Program-made: the position numbers and the translations under genes
From: Paramecium tetraurelia
Taxonomy: Eukaryota; Ciliophora; Oligohymenophorea; Peniculida; Parameciidae
Direction of reading: 5' to 3'
Assembly: GCF_000165425.1 (NCBI RefSeq)
Contig: NW_001799036.1
Location: 6,623-70,622, forward strand
DNA length: 64,000 bases
Part shown: positions 38,498-54,494 of the stretch, one piece after another
Numbering within the stretch: position 1 is the stretch's first letter
Layout of the letters: every line of letters starts with the position of its first letter
The notes under the pieces: model-generated
Databases searched by the model: none
What the model saw: only the letters and a program-made list of their open reading frames with translations
What the model was told of the DNA's origin: nothing

Positions 38498-40054
38498 ATG
38501 CTTGCACTTTTTATGCTGATTCCATTGGTTGTAAGGGCCATCCTCCAATACACCGTCAACTATGGAGAGGTCAAAACACTCTTCAATATTAACGATGCCT
38601 TGGAGGCTGAATTGATTTTGTTAGAGTACTCATTCCTCATAACTCTCTAGTCCAACCGAAGAAGCTTAGTGTTCTCTCCTCAGTCCCACTATTCAGTTCC
38701 AAGAGGAAACCATTCACCTGTTGTCAGAATACACCGATACAGATACTGATGATTTGCTCATAGATATGATTACTACAAACGAAGAAACTCAAATAGGCCT
38801 CACTGCAAGTTCCAACCTATTCTACTTCTATAATTCAACCAATACAACCACTCTATATAAACTAAGCATCAACTTTGATTAGGAAATATTACCTTAATTG
38901 CTATATTCGCCTTAATAATTAATTATTATATATCCCAAGATCGCATATTCAGTAGATATCTAATAAGGAAGTGTGTGGAAATTGGTTCCCACTCTCCAAG
39001 GTAGAACTAATCGTTATTACTCAAAAATAATCAACTCCTATTTGATATCTGCAGTTGGAAGTGATGGCTTGGATATTTATCGCAATCTCACACTATTGGA
39101 ATCACTAAATACAGGGTCCATTGGACTCCAAAGCATTGATTTCAGAGACTTTGCTGTGTATCAGTTAAATGAGAGAAAATTCCTCATTTTTATCCTATGC
39201 AAAATCAATGGGGTTGTAGTTGTGGAGGTGTCCTTCCTTAGAGAATAGGTAGCCTTTAAAGTACTACTAAAACAGATTGGCCCCAGATCTGATGGAATTG
39301 TGATTGACATTTGGGATCAATCGAATGTCTTTGTGGCTTACAAAAGCAGCCATTATCATTATTTGGTTCACTACAATATTGAACCTTACAATAAGAAGTG
39401 GAGTTCCATTGCCAAATACAACATATCTAATCGAATCATAGACATCGATGTAAATGAAAACTATGTTTTGGTTTAGGGAACTTACAATCATCATTTTATT
39501 TAGTATAAGAAATAGCAGAACAGTGTCTCATTTCGCTTGGGCTCAGTCAAACAGTTCGTATCATCATAGAATTATATTTATGGCACTACATCTAACTACT
39601 TATTCAAATTTCGTCCTCTAATATAACCATATTCAATCAAATGCTATATCGAGTGTAAATTAATTCAATAGAAATTTTAGCTGATCAACAATTCATTCGA
39701 TAAAAATATAAATTACTTTATAAGACACAACTAAATTGGCAATCGACAGAATTTGAAGTTCTCTTCAATCAAATGCCATTTTCGATATCATCAAATTTGA
39801 TAATTTTGATTATCATATTTTCAATCATCATACTCCTTGCGATTCTCGCAGCCTATCAATATAAACAATATCAACACAGGAATAATGAAAAAGTCAACTT
39901 GGAATAGAGAATCTAATATTTACCTCAAAACAGAGCTTCAAAATTATTGATGCCTCATACTTTTAGAACTAACTAACAACATGTAGAATAAAAAATGAAT
40001 ACAATGAATTTCACAGATGAAACTATCTATCCGAAAGATAAGAAGATATTTTGA
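38498..40054 (+). CDS. Type I membrane protein, probable surface protein; paralogue at the right edge
   Basis: Two introns (31 and 26 nt) leave exactly 1500 nt, 499 aa. An N-terminal signal peptide (MLALFMLIPLVVRAIL) leads a long extracellular region of short beta-rich segments, such as LISAVGSDGLDIYRNLTLLE and GIVIDIWDQSNVFVAY. A single membrane helix (LIILIIIFSIIILLAILAAY) and a polar 80-residue cytosolic tail follow. The alternating strands suggest a propeller-like fold (inference). The frame starting at 62970 encodes a clear relative with the matching segment FSVVGRDGLDVYKIV. I do not recognise a named family. Confidence 0.7.
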
Positions 40055-40323
40055 ATATACATCAAGATATTGAACTTAAATACAAATGTTATTTTTCTGA
40101 TAGCAATCAAATAAGCTATAATTAATTATTATATATTTCATTACACTATCTTAAATTCTACTTCAAAAGATCCTATAAAAATTAAGTATAAATTTATATT
40201 CTATGAACGATGGGTTCAATTAGTTTAACAGATTTAATCAATTACGAATTGATTGGGGCTAATTTTGATTAAAGTGAATTATAAAATTAGATATTAATAT
40301 TACATTTTATAATTATTATAACA

Positions 40324-42935
40324 ATGTTGCCTGGAGAATATAAATATTTGAGCATTATAGCGAGAACCTGGAATGAAGTCTATATGGCTGAAAATGTAAT
40401 ATCGAAACAAAAATGCTGCATCAAACAAGTTTTGATTGATTCCTCGTTAAAAGAACGGTTTTCATTAGAAATTTAGATTCTGCAAAAAATAAAGACAAGT
40501 CCTCATCCTAATATTATTGCATTTGAAGATAGCTTCTACTATGAGAAGGTTACAACATAGGACAAAGTAAGAATTTGCCATTTTAATGCAGTCTATCACT
40601 TTTGGGTGTATTGTGATGGAATTGGGAATCACTAATTTATCTCAATACATTAAGTCTAAGAAGCAGTCTGATCCTGATTTTAAATTCAAAGAGTAAGATG
40701 TGGCAAATTTTTATGTCTCCATGATCAAGGCACATACACATCTTTAAGAGATGAAGATTGCTCATAGAGACATTAAACCTGAAAATATTATACTCGTAAA
40801 TGACGAGAACTTGATCTTTAAAGTTTGCGATGTAATCATATTATTATACCAAGCAAGGTGGGTTTTGGTACAGAAATTATTGATGAAGAATCGAGATCTC
40901 GTACTATTGGAGGGACCATCGGATATCAATCTCCAGAAATCTATGCAGCATTTAAGAGAAGAAAACCTTAAGCTAAGTACAACCCATATAAGAGCGATGT
41001 TTTCTCGTTGGGGTTGGTATTTCTTTTGTTTGCCACCACACAAGTAATCAGTAAATAGGTAAATGATGAGCCTTAAATTTATTAGCAAAGAGAGGAGTTA
41101 TTTGACGACGAGAGGAAGTTGACTAATTATTTGAAGGTGTTGAGGAGAAAGATTAAGGAGACTTATCCTCGGATCAAGGGGATATCAAAGATTCTAAAAC
41201 TAATGTTGGAAGTGTCACCAGATGAACGATATGACTTCATCTAATTGAATGAAATAATTCATGAGAGATCGTATCTCGAAGTAAAATAGGTAAGATTTGG
41301 AATGCTATTGATTAGCCTGCCAAGATCAATCACCAGCATTTACAGTCAATAACTCAATTTGAGAAGTTTTAATTAGATATTTAGAATCAGGAGGATGTGT
41401 AATTAGATTTGAATGGGATGCAGAATAAATCGCAGGAGGAGTAGCTGAAGGTTCTGGAGGCTATTGCTCAATAAGTGAAAAACTTTTAGATGGTCACTTT
41501 GCAAATAAAATTGGAGATGAGTAATTTAAGTGTAAAAACTGTGGCTCCATTGGAGAAGATCTTGAGCAGGGCTTTGAATTTGAAGGAGTTATCATTGCAA
41601 TTTTGGAAGTATTGAAATATGTCTAACGTCAAAGTAACAGATTAGGGAATTTGGGTTTGTTGATGTTGTCAAAGGCAATAATGAAGATGGTGGGTCTGAA
41701 GAGGTTAAACTTAGAAGTGTCGAGCAATATGCTCTCAGATGAAGGGATAAATAATTCATTGCCTCTTCTGGAGAATTTGGTATAAATGGAAGAACTGCGT
41801 TTGGATTTTGGATTGTATAAGTATGTTAATAAATGAAGAAACCATCTTCCTATTGAATGTTGTGAAGCCTTTTTTACAGTGATTTGTGCAATGCCAAAGT
41901 TGAAGAAGTTGGACCTGAATTTGGAGAGCAATTACATGAATCAATTGTTGTCAAGGATGGTCAATCAATCGCTTAAGAAATTGCCGAATTTGAGTCATTT
42001 GGTCATCAACTTTTCAAAGTAAGAGACATCATCTATGGATTAGCAACCCATTACAAAATGAGGGATTTTATGAATTGGGAGAGGGTATATAGGGGTTGGA
42101 GTATTGTGAGTTGATTTTGTGGAGTTGTTAAATAAAGGATTTGGGTATGGAGGAGTTTGCGAAGGAGTTGTCGAAATGTCAGAAGTTGAAACAATTGAAT
42201 TTGATATTGTGGAATAATTCGATTACGAAGAGAGGTTGCGAAGCTTTGGGATAGGCATTGTTGAAGTTGCCCAACCTTAGTGTGTTGGTGATTGACTTAT
42301 CGAAGAATAGGATCGAAGATGATGGTGTAAGGTTTTTGGCAAAGGCAATTCATGAGATGAAGCAGTCTTTGAGGGAACTGAAGCTTTGGATTGAAAGTAT
42401 GATGGATTAATCATTATACAAGTGTTAATTGTACTTGTTATGGGTTGAGATATGTGAATAGATTTCTGACGAGTCAGAAGAAATTGCGGAGTATAAATTT
42501 GAACTTTAGATCCAATCAGATAGGATTGAATGGTATGGAGTTATTGTATAATTGTTTTGGAGAAGCAGGGCAATTGGTGGAAGTGAAGATGATTTTGGAT
42601 CAGTATCATAACATTATATGTAGCAATCCATTAGGCGAGAAAGGAGTGGATACTTTATTTTAGGGATTGCAGAAGTTGAAAGAGTTGCAGAAGTTGATTT
42701 TGAGTTTGGAGAGCGTCAAGGGCACAGGGGGTTCGGTTACTGTGATGCTTCAGTCGATAAGGTCGTGGACAGGGTTGAAGGAGATGCACGTGAATTTCTT
42801 AAAGTAAAAATGCAGTTGTTGAATGTTAGAAATCAAACAGATTGGGGTGACGAATTGAATTTGAGAAACAGATTGTTGGAGGTGTAGTCGACAGCCAAGA
42901 TTAACATTGAATTAAAGTTTATAAATTAATAGTGA
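40324..42935 (+). CDS. Protein kinase-leucine-rich-repeat protein, atypical kinase motifs
   Basis: Ten introns of 18-32 nt leave 2358 nt, 785 aa. The kinase domain (about 1-270) has KCCIKQ for the ATP-anchoring Lys, HRDIKPENI for the catalytic loop and SPE for APE. It lacks a clear glycine-rich loop, and the DFG motif reads DVG. An intron sits within that motif. The C-terminal 450 residues hold ribonuclease-inhibitor-type LRRs (LKQLNLILWNNSITKRGCEA, LSVLVIDLSKNRIEDDGVRF). Kinase-plus-LRR (RI-type) fusions are common in Paramecium. The ATG at 40324 is preferred over an in-frame ATG at 40210, because the intervening 38 codons are AT-rich and hydrophobic. Activity is uncertain. Confidence 0.8.
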
Positions 42936-42953
42936 TCATTTATAGTTTTAATA

Positions 42954-46634
<3,681 letters not shown>

Positions 46635-46727
46635 TGATTATTATTAACGATGATAATTTAATAATTATTTTTGAATTTTTTGGTTGTAATTTAATTATTT
46701 ATAAAATTTGAATATAGAAGATTAGCG

Positions 46728-47796
46728 ATGGTTTTAAAAATATTTAAGTCATTATTAGTCAAGAACAGGACCTAAGAATCAAGTGATATTTGACGGAGAC
46801 AAGAAGAACTCGATCAGAACTTATAACGGTATCATTCTTGGTTGAGAATATAGATAATGTGAATAACAGACAAGGATTCAAAATAGGTTGGGACATAGAT
46901 TAAACCAGAAAGGAGGATTATAAACTAGCAGGCAAGGTTGGTTAAGACCAGAGGAACAACAACAATGCTGCCTATTAAGGAAATGTCTATTAAGCCGAAG
47001 TATTCAATAATAATATCAGTAAAAATAAGACGACGACTATCTGAAGTAAATGTACTACCAGGAGATGCTCAAGAAGCAAGAGTAGGCTGGAGTCTAACAC
47101 AAACAACCAGAACAGTATTATTAAGATTCACTTGACCAATATGGGAAACCATATGGATCTCATAATTATAACAATTAAGACAATCACAATTACTAGTAAC
47201 CGTAACTATTGTAGCAATCCAACAAATATGATCATTATCAATAACCCAATGATGATGAGGCAATCTACTAAAAAGTATGTCACATATTTCAAGGATTTAG
47301 TATAAACAAGGAAGCAGTGGCAACAAGGTCTATTCTGCTAAACCACCAATTTAACAATACAACCCAATCACTGGAATTGCTTATGGTGCTCAGAATACTC
47401 AGAATGCTTATAACGGAGATCCCAATTCGTATTAGAAAAATAATCCATATGAATAACCACAATAGGATGATGCTCTCAGCCAATTCAGTTAATGTATTGG
47501 ATACAATGATTATCAATAGTGTAATAGCATAAAATCGCATCCATTAAAAACAAGAATTCTAACATTTTCAACGTCGATCTCCAGGAGACTGAGAATATGA
47601 ATAATGCACGTTAAAACAGCAGAGTTCTGAATCGCAAGAAGGAATTGGATGATGCTCAATACAAAGGTTATGGTAAGTAAGTATTGTAACCATAGGACAA
47701 TTCTACAACAATCCTATTGAATAGGCTCCGAGTCAGTACAGGGAATAGAAGTTTGTCAACAGAAACAAGGTTGACAATCGCATATTCCCAAAATGA
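46728..47796 (+). CDS. Gln/Asn/Tyr-rich protein, 304 aa
   Basis: Six introns (28, 25, 20, 26, 32 and 23 nt) leave 915 nt. The first intron directly follows the ATG, giving M|SRTGPKNQVIFDGDKK. The middle is strongly Gln/Asn/Tyr-rich (NYNNQDNHNYQQPQLLQQSN), a prion-like composition. The C-terminal third is charged and better ordered (SIKNKNSNIFNVDLQETEN, then RVLNRKKELDDAQYKGYG). There is no membrane segment or catalytic motif. It could be a ciliary or RNP structural protein, but I recognise no family. The intron density is high for its length. Confidence 0.65.
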
Positions 47797-47899
47797 TTAT
47801 TTATATATATATATTAATATTTTATAAATAATTATTACACGTATATTGCAATTATATCACTTAAGTTATTATTGTGTGTGATTCAATAATTAAAATAAA

Positions 47900-48152
47900 A
47901 TGAGCCAAGAAACTCTCAATGGAATCAATGGAATCTTGTCTGATGTCTAAAGTTTCGGATAGGAAAGCTACAGATTCATGAGAAAATGCACTAAACCAGA
48001 TAAAAGAGGTATATCCCCTTAATATTCAAATTATAGAATACATCAAAATAGCAACATCATGTGCCATTGGATTTGCAGTTATGGGAGCTGTTGGATACTT
48101 CATCAAATTAGTCTTCATCCCAATTAACAATATTATTTTGAGTGCAAATTGA
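47900..48152 (+). CDS. SEC61G: Sec61 gamma (SecE-type) translocon subunit
   Basis: One 28-nt intron (GTATATCC...TTATAG) leaves 225 nt, 74 aa, the family size. An amphipathic N-terminal helix carries the conserved RKCTKPDK. A single tail membrane helix follows ([20 protein letters not shown]), then [12 protein letters not shown], which matches the Sec61 gamma signature. It is the small subunit that clamps Sec61 alpha in the ER protein-conducting channel. It is convergent with the PABP gene, 61 bp away. Confidence 0.95.
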
Positions 48153-48213
48153 ATCAGCTTTACATATTAATCGATATTATTAATATTTATTTAATGAACA
48201 AATTATAAAATGA

Positions 48214-50111
48214 TCACCAGCAGGATGCCTCCTTTAATTATTCAATGGCTTCATCTACGTAGGAGTTGAACTGTTCTTCTTCTTTAAACATCTCAATGAT
48301 TTCTTCAATTGAGTAATTTGTGGGATCTGACAAAATTTCACTTATTCTCTTCCAATGTGCCTCTGTGTCAGTACTAAGTCTTGCCTTAATTCTGTAATAG
48401 AGCATTTGTCTGAAAATATAGTTAAATTATATTACTAAATTTATCTGAGTTATTCTTCTTAAGGTTTGGCTTTGAAAGTCTCTACATTAGCCAACAAATC
48501 TAATAAATCTTATCTCTTATTGAAGACGATGGCTTGAGGAGGAGCTTGCTATTGAGCTTCTGGCTATTAAACAGGAGGAGGGATGTTAGGTCTGAAATGT
48601 TGAGGGAATCCTGGCATTTGTTAAGGGAAAGGTCTTCTCATTCCTCCAGGACCCTACATTCTCTATTGCATTTGGTAGGGAGGAAAAGGCATTCTCTAAC
48701 CAAATGGAGCAGGACCCTAAGGCATAGAATACATTCTTCTGTTGGGTGATTGTCTTTAATTGTTTCTTCTTTATCCTCTTGATTAGGATTATTGGGGGAA
48801 GAGATGTTAGAAGTATTTGCCACCAGCAGTTTCGACACTTGGATCGAAGAGTTTCTTGATTTCTTCAAACTTTTCGTTTTCCTTGAAATTCTTAACCAAT
48901 TTGTTGGCATCAGAAGCCTAATCGAAGACTATGTATCCAATTCTGATGATCTATTGGAATCCTTATTGCATTTTCTCCAGTCTAATCTAAAATGATAGTG
49001 TCATAGGGATACCATTTGAATATCACCATATCCACATTCTTTGAGAGTAGTTCTGATCATTTCTTCAGTGACATTTCTTGAGAGATGATCAGCATAGATA
49101 TATTTAGCAAAGATGTTATTGTCTCTTTACTGTTTTCTATCTGTCTTGGTCTAAGCCCATCCAACATACATCATTCTACCGGTGCTCAAGGGATCTCTCT
49201 TTTGAGTTGTACCAAGTTCTCTTTAGGCCTCCTTGGCATCTTGATGTCTATTGAAACTAACGAATGCAAATGGTGCTTTTCTTTCAACATCAATTTTGAC
49301 TAGGATTGAAACAATTTATCCATAACCCTTGAACCACTCATTTAATTTCTCTCTCATTTCTTTTTCCTAGAATGATGAACATTAATTATACTAAGGATTC
49401 GCGAACTTCTGCGTTTTCTAAATCATAATTATCGAGTGTTGGCCAGAAGTTCTTGATATAGAGATTGTTTCGCTTATCCTCTCTGTCTGTTTGGCCTTTC
49501 TTAACAAATCTCTTGATTATGATCTTAGTGTTTTCGTTGTATACGATTGTGCCATCTGTACTCTCAGCCAACAATTCATTGGCTTATTCCTTCTTCTCAA
49601 ATTACACCCATCCATAACCTTAAATTGAATTTCACATTGTACCTCGACTTTTCTTATTCTCATCAGTAGACAACTTCACACTGACAACTTGCCCCCATTT
49701 TAAGAAGAATTCTTCAAGTTGCTTTAATGTTACAGTCAATTCGAAGCCTGCAAAGAATAAATTAGCATCCTTCTCGTATTCTTAGATGTAAGTGATACGC
49801 ATTGGCTCTCTTAAGAGCTATTTGTAATTCATCGCTTCCTTTGCTTTACGAGCCTCTTCTTGAGACGAGAAATATATGAAAGCATAGTGCTTAGACTTTC
49901 CGATAAAAGGATATCTATTTTAGGAATTCATATGCATACCTATGCAATTTTACGAAGCTAATTTATCCAAACTTTCTAAATTCCACATATAATTACTCCT
50001 CTGTTATACCTTCCTCCAAATCGGAAACATGAAGTCCGTTTTATGATGGTCTGTTTTGATCCTAATATGGTGCGTACCTTAACACTAATACAATAACTCA
50101 AACTCTTTACT
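48214..50111 (-). CDS. PABP: Poly(A)-binding protein, cytoplasmic; start codon split by an intron
   Basis: Six introns (26, 25, 24, 25, 26 and 26 nt) leave 1746 nt, 581 aa. RRM domains follow in tandem: GLHVSDLEEGITEEQLYVEF, NLFFAGFELTVTLKQLEEFF, NNLYIKNFWPTLDNY and NNIFAKYIYADHLSRNVTEE. A Pro/Gln/Met/Arg-rich linker and a C-terminal MLLE domain (MLYYRIKARL...SYVDEAIEQLKEA) come next. PABP binds mRNA tails and links them to eIF4G and deadenylases. There is no usable in-frame ATG upstream of RRM1. Removing the 26-nt intron at 50085-50110 joins A (50111) to TG (50084-50083), giving the ATG of MLRYAPYQDQNRPSQNGLH. Confidence 0.92.
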
Positions 50112-50161
50112 TTGAATCCGATTTAATAAATAAGATTTAAAATTTCTTTAATTTTTTCTTT
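50112..50161. promoter_or_regulatory. 50-bp divergent promoter between PABP and a small gene
   Basis: The PABP coding start (minus) and the next ATG (plus) are only 50 bp apart. The AT-rich spacer (poly-T/A tracts) must serve both directions, apart from elements within the genes. No specific motif is claimed. Confidence 0.4.
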
Positions 50162-50838
50162 ATGCTATTCCCGCTTTGCAGAAGTTTTATTTATGCTCAA
50201 CGACAAGGACTTAAATTTAAATAAGAAGTCCCCATCCAAATTTCGAACAATATCCTCATAGATCCAGATGGTCATCAATACTAGATTTAAACTCAGCAAA
50301 CAGACATCCAAGGTACTCCTATCCATCACATCAATTTAAGGCATTGCATCCCAATTTGAAACCTAACTCAACGACAAGGATGAAGTACTACTCTACATCA
50401 AAGAACTAAACTGCAATGGATAAAACATCAAGACAAACATCGCAATCAATATGAAACAATAAATTCAAAAGTCAACAGAATCTGCTATTCTATACAAACA
50501 AATTAAAAAGAAGATCAAAAAATTCAACCAAGTTTTTCAAAAATCAGGCTAAAAACAGTTACTAACCAAAGAAATCATCCAACATGGGTTAAAAAAGGAT
50601 CAAGAACAAGTACCTCGCAAAAACTCAGAATCCTTAACCATCACCAACAACGATATCAGCTACATCAAATATCTTGAATCATTGAGCAATGGCATAAGCA
50701 AGAGTAATTTATTATTAATATCATCTCTTAGAATACGTGATTGAGTTTTTCAAAAAATAGAAAATCAGAAGTGAGAAGTTCATTAATATAATGTACCCAT
50801 CACTTCAGATTGAGTAAGAACTATTTGAATTTTAATGA
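50162..50838 (+). CDS. Hypothetical protein, possibly mitochondrial, 206 aa
   Basis: Two 28-nt introns leave 621 nt. The N terminus MLFPLCRSFIYAQRQGLKFK is hydrophobic/basic without acidic residues, like a mitochondrial targeting peptide (inference). The rest is Lys/Gln/Asn-rich and helical (IAINMKQQIQKSTESAILYK, KKIKKFNQVFQKSGQKQLLT), ending with YPSLQIEQELFEFQ. There is no recognised domain. It is divergent from PABP. The second intron (GTAATTT...TCTTAG) is required to pass a TGA. Confidence 0.6.
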
Positions 50839-51063
50839 TTTCACAATATCATCGTTAGAATTTAATCATGAACCATTTCTTCATTCAATTTATTCAAATC
50901 CTCATCCAACCCTGAGTTTATCTCATTTAAAGATCTCCCACCCATCTCTTAATAACATGTTTCATCATCTCAATCCAATCCTCCTTATACTCAATTCATT
51001 AAACTTACAATCAAGAAATTACCTTCATAAATTTAATTAATAAAGATTGTTAAGTAACATAAA

Positions 51064-52050
51064 TCAATAAATTTTTAATAAATCCTAAATCCATTAAATT
51101 GATGGACAAGCCTTCCTTTCTATGCGAACAGGTTCCTCTGCATCTTTCTTTAAGCTATTCTAATCATCACTAAGCGTCTCTCTTGTTGCCACACTTCTTA
51201 ACTCTGATTTCTAAGGGGGGTTTTCTATATCAACTCTTCCTGGCTTTATCTAATTCTCAGGGTAATTCAATTTCACAAAGGGATAGAGTATGAAATCCAA
51301 GAATATATTAGATATTTTCAAAATTGTTAATCCTATTAGGAATGCATTCACTCCTTACTAATAAAATAGAAAATGTTTATTTACACTAACACATTCGGCT
51401 ACGAAAGTACAACAGACAAAGAGTTCACAAAAGATGTAAAATCCTATAATGAGATGCACTTCATCAGCCAATCTTTTCTATGGGTTCAGTTGACACACTA
51501 TACACAATATCAATGTAATCATCTCAATTACACTTGAACCTAAAATCGAAATGGATCTGTTTAAGTTAAACTTATCCATATAATAACTAAATCTTACGAA
51601 AATTATTACTATATATAAAATGACATCAGATCCAAACAAATTGCAATTAAGTATACCTGAACCTGTAGGACTATTCCAATTAACTTATTTGGGAGAATAA
51701 CCAAAGAAAATATCATTTCTATGGAGAAAAATTCTAATATAAATAGCACCAAACAGTTTTCCCTTCTAAAATTCTCTACCAATAAGTAAACTTATATCGC
51801 AACGAACAAACAGACAAAGCATAATATGTAAATTTTTCTCACTTTATGCTTAGGTCTTGCAAACACTAACCCTAAGACTATCAAACCGACTAAAAGTTGT
51901 AAGCCTGATAGAAAATAGGAGGCCAATTCTTCAGATTAACTTATTTTAATGAAATTCTTACTTTTCTACACTGAGTATATAATAAACAAAGCAAAACAAA
52001 GTTGTGAATACATGAAACTGAGGAATTGCCAAAAAACAGAGAGATTACAT
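51064..52050 (-). CDS. Multi-pass membrane protein, about seven helices, 312 aa
   Basis: Introns of 22 and 26 nt leave 939 nt. Membrane segments alternate with short loops: FHVFTTLFCFVYYILSV, SGLQLLVGLIVLGLVF, IYILCFVCLFVAI, the pair DVILYIVIIFV and SSVIEMITLILCIV, then a segment near LIIGFYIFCELFVCCTF, and AFLIGLTILKISNIFLDFI. The extracellular-looking loop NWNSPTGILNC and the Ser/Glu-rich cytosolic tail give a receptor-like layout. I do not recognise a family motif, so GPCR-like is only a layout comparison. The start is ATG 52050. Confidence 0.6.
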
Positions 52051-52259
52051 CTTTGTTCAAAAAATAAATATTGATAAACTTTATCGTTTTAATGTATAAA
52101 AATAATTAATCTTATACTAAAAATAATTAAATTTAGAGATTATAAAATTATTTTAAAATAAATTAATTTTAGTAAATTAAATGTCAATTATTATAGAATG
52201 TAATTTTCTTACATTCTTCTAAGAGACTTATTCTTTAAATTTTATAAATTATATATTTA

Positions 52260-54299
52260 TCATGTTCTTAATTTCAAAAACATTCTCTTGATCATTCTCG
52301 CTTCGTAAGAGACTGTATGCTTCTCATCCATCTACTCAAGAGGGTTGATCACCTTACATAAGAGATATAGCTATTACAGATGGAATTGCTTTGCCACAGG
52401 AATCAGAGGCATCCAGGAAGTCCAATATTTCGCTGTAAGATGTGTCTTTGAGTATGATCATGTGTTTAGCCAGAACTTCAATGAGTGCAAGGAAACATCG
52501 CTTTGCATAATACCATGTGTCTGTATTAATCTAATTGTAATATTTCGATGTATGTATCTTACTTTTTTGTTGTAAGGTTCTAAGGACTTGATAACTCTGG
52601 ATACACCAAATTCGTAATTGTTTTTTGAGCAATACAATGTTCCTATGACCAAGTTTACAATGCAAAGATGATAAACAGGTTTGTCAGGTTCTTAATATTG
52701 TGATTTTTATTCTTCAGCTTCTAATTTTCGCATCAATTCTTCTGCATCCTCATTCTAATTGACCATAATGTAACTGACACATAAATTGGCTATGACAATG
52801 GCTGTCAATGACAATAGATTATCATTGTTTTTCTTAACAATTGGTTCATAATATCTTATGGCTTCTTTATATTTATTATCTTAGACATAGAAAACGTGGG
52901 CAACATTCAATTTCCAAACATCATGATCTGCACAAAATTCGGCTGATTATCGAAATAGCTTTTCAACTTGTTAATAATTGTCCTTATCCCAATAGATTTT
53001 AGCTTAGGCCATCAAGACAGGAATATACTTCTCAAGACATTCATCAAAATCTTTCAATGATTTCTTGATACCCTCATTATCTCTGTTGAGTCGAGAATCT
53101 TAAATTGATTTTGTAATTCTCCTTAATGTGTCAATATGTTTATTGGCCAAGATTTAGAATTTTCGAAATGATTCTTCTGGACTGCTGGCTGTTAAAATGA
53201 GAGCATCAACAAATTCGAAATCGTCTTGACTTATTGTGTTAAATGTGAGATCAGCATTTTCTGCCAAGATATCTGCAGCCATATCAAAGTATCCGTATTT
53301 GCAATATAAGAGCAATAGATTTGAAAAGGTCTCAGGGGGGAATGGAGGATTCTATAATAAATGATTCAACTTCTTGAATCCTTCAGCTGTTTTCTCTTCT
53401 ATATTCATCAATGCTTAATTCATCAAGGAGACTGGGTCTAGTTCGTCCTCTTCTCTTGGAGGCATATCAATAAGTGCTTCTTTGGCAGCAGAATAATTTT
53501 TGATTGTATATTCTATAGCTGCTTTCAAATTAAAAGCCTCAATCAGGGCTGACTCTTTTAATGCCTATGAATTTCCAACGCTTTTAACTTCAATTCCTTC
53601 AGCATTTGATCCCACTCCCAATTGAGGGTGTTCTCTGACTCCCCTTTCGATGATTTCTGCAATAAATTTCAATGACTATGCCAGTTATTTTTATTTATAA
53701 TAGCAAAGTGCAATGTTATATGAGAGTTCGCAAGAATACCCTGTTAAATTCATGGCATCTTGAAATCTCTATCTAGCCTCTTCAAATTTGTTCTCCTTGA
53801 ATAGGATGCAGGCCTCATTTATTATTGAATCAGGGTCGTCCATATCATTTTATTTGAGTAAGGTTTTGGCATGTTGAAACTCATTCTTCTCATATCGAAT
53901 CAAGGCTTGCAATTATACGATTTTGCCTTAATATTGAGGGTTTTCAACGGAAGCACAAATTTTGAGAGCTTCATCATAAAGACCTATATTTGAAATAATT
54001 GATTACTATCTTTGTAATAGGATTGAGCTAAATAGATTTTGTAATCATCAATTTCTGGATAGTACTTGACTAATTGTTCATAACTAGATTAGATGGTATG
54101 GTATGTACATAGCCACTGCTTGAGAAAAATCTTGATTCATATAATGACAATATGCCAAAAGTGAAAGAGCTCTGCTTTTGGGACAAAATTGTAATTCGTA
54201 GTTCAAATAATTGATGGCGTCTTTGTATTTCTAGTCTTTGATTAAGGTGTATATAGTTCTAGTTCGCTATCCTTCTACAATAGGTTGGACTGGTTGCAT
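52260..54299 (-). CDS. IFT70: IFT70 (TTC30/DYF-1), intraflagellar transport TPR protein
   Basis: Four introns (25, 23, 32 and 25 nt) leave 1935 nt, 644 aa, close to the about 660 aa of animal IFT70. TPR repeats run throughout. Highly conserved stretches match the family: FIAEIIERGVREHPQLGVG, LIEAFNLKAAIEY, NPPFPPETFSNLLLLYCKYG, EKYIPVLMAQAKIYWDKDNY, DHDVWKLNVAHVFYVQ and YHLCIVNLVIGTLYCSKNNY. IFT70 wraps around IFT52 in the IFT-B1 core complex and is needed to build cilia and for tubulin glutamylation/glycylation. The C-terminal introns restore TDTWYYAKRCFLALIE. Start is ATG 54299, MQPVQPIVEGQRTRTIYTLI. Confidence 0.95.
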
Positions 54300-54494
54300 T
54301 TATATTTGAAATGAATATATATATATATAAATAAATATAAATTGTAATGACTAATTCACAAGTAAAATTATTTGATTTGATGAAAGTACTGGTGTTTAAT
54401 TAAACAGAACAATCATGAATTTAGATTGCATTGTTGATATTTTCTTCATTAAAATTAATTTTTCCCAATCAGATTAAACAATCAAAATTTGGAA

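Noticed and set aside
48534-48995. Plus-strand standard-code ORFs of 60-90 codons (Arg/Ser-rich)
   Set aside because: They are antisense shadows of the PABP linker and RRM region on the minus strand.
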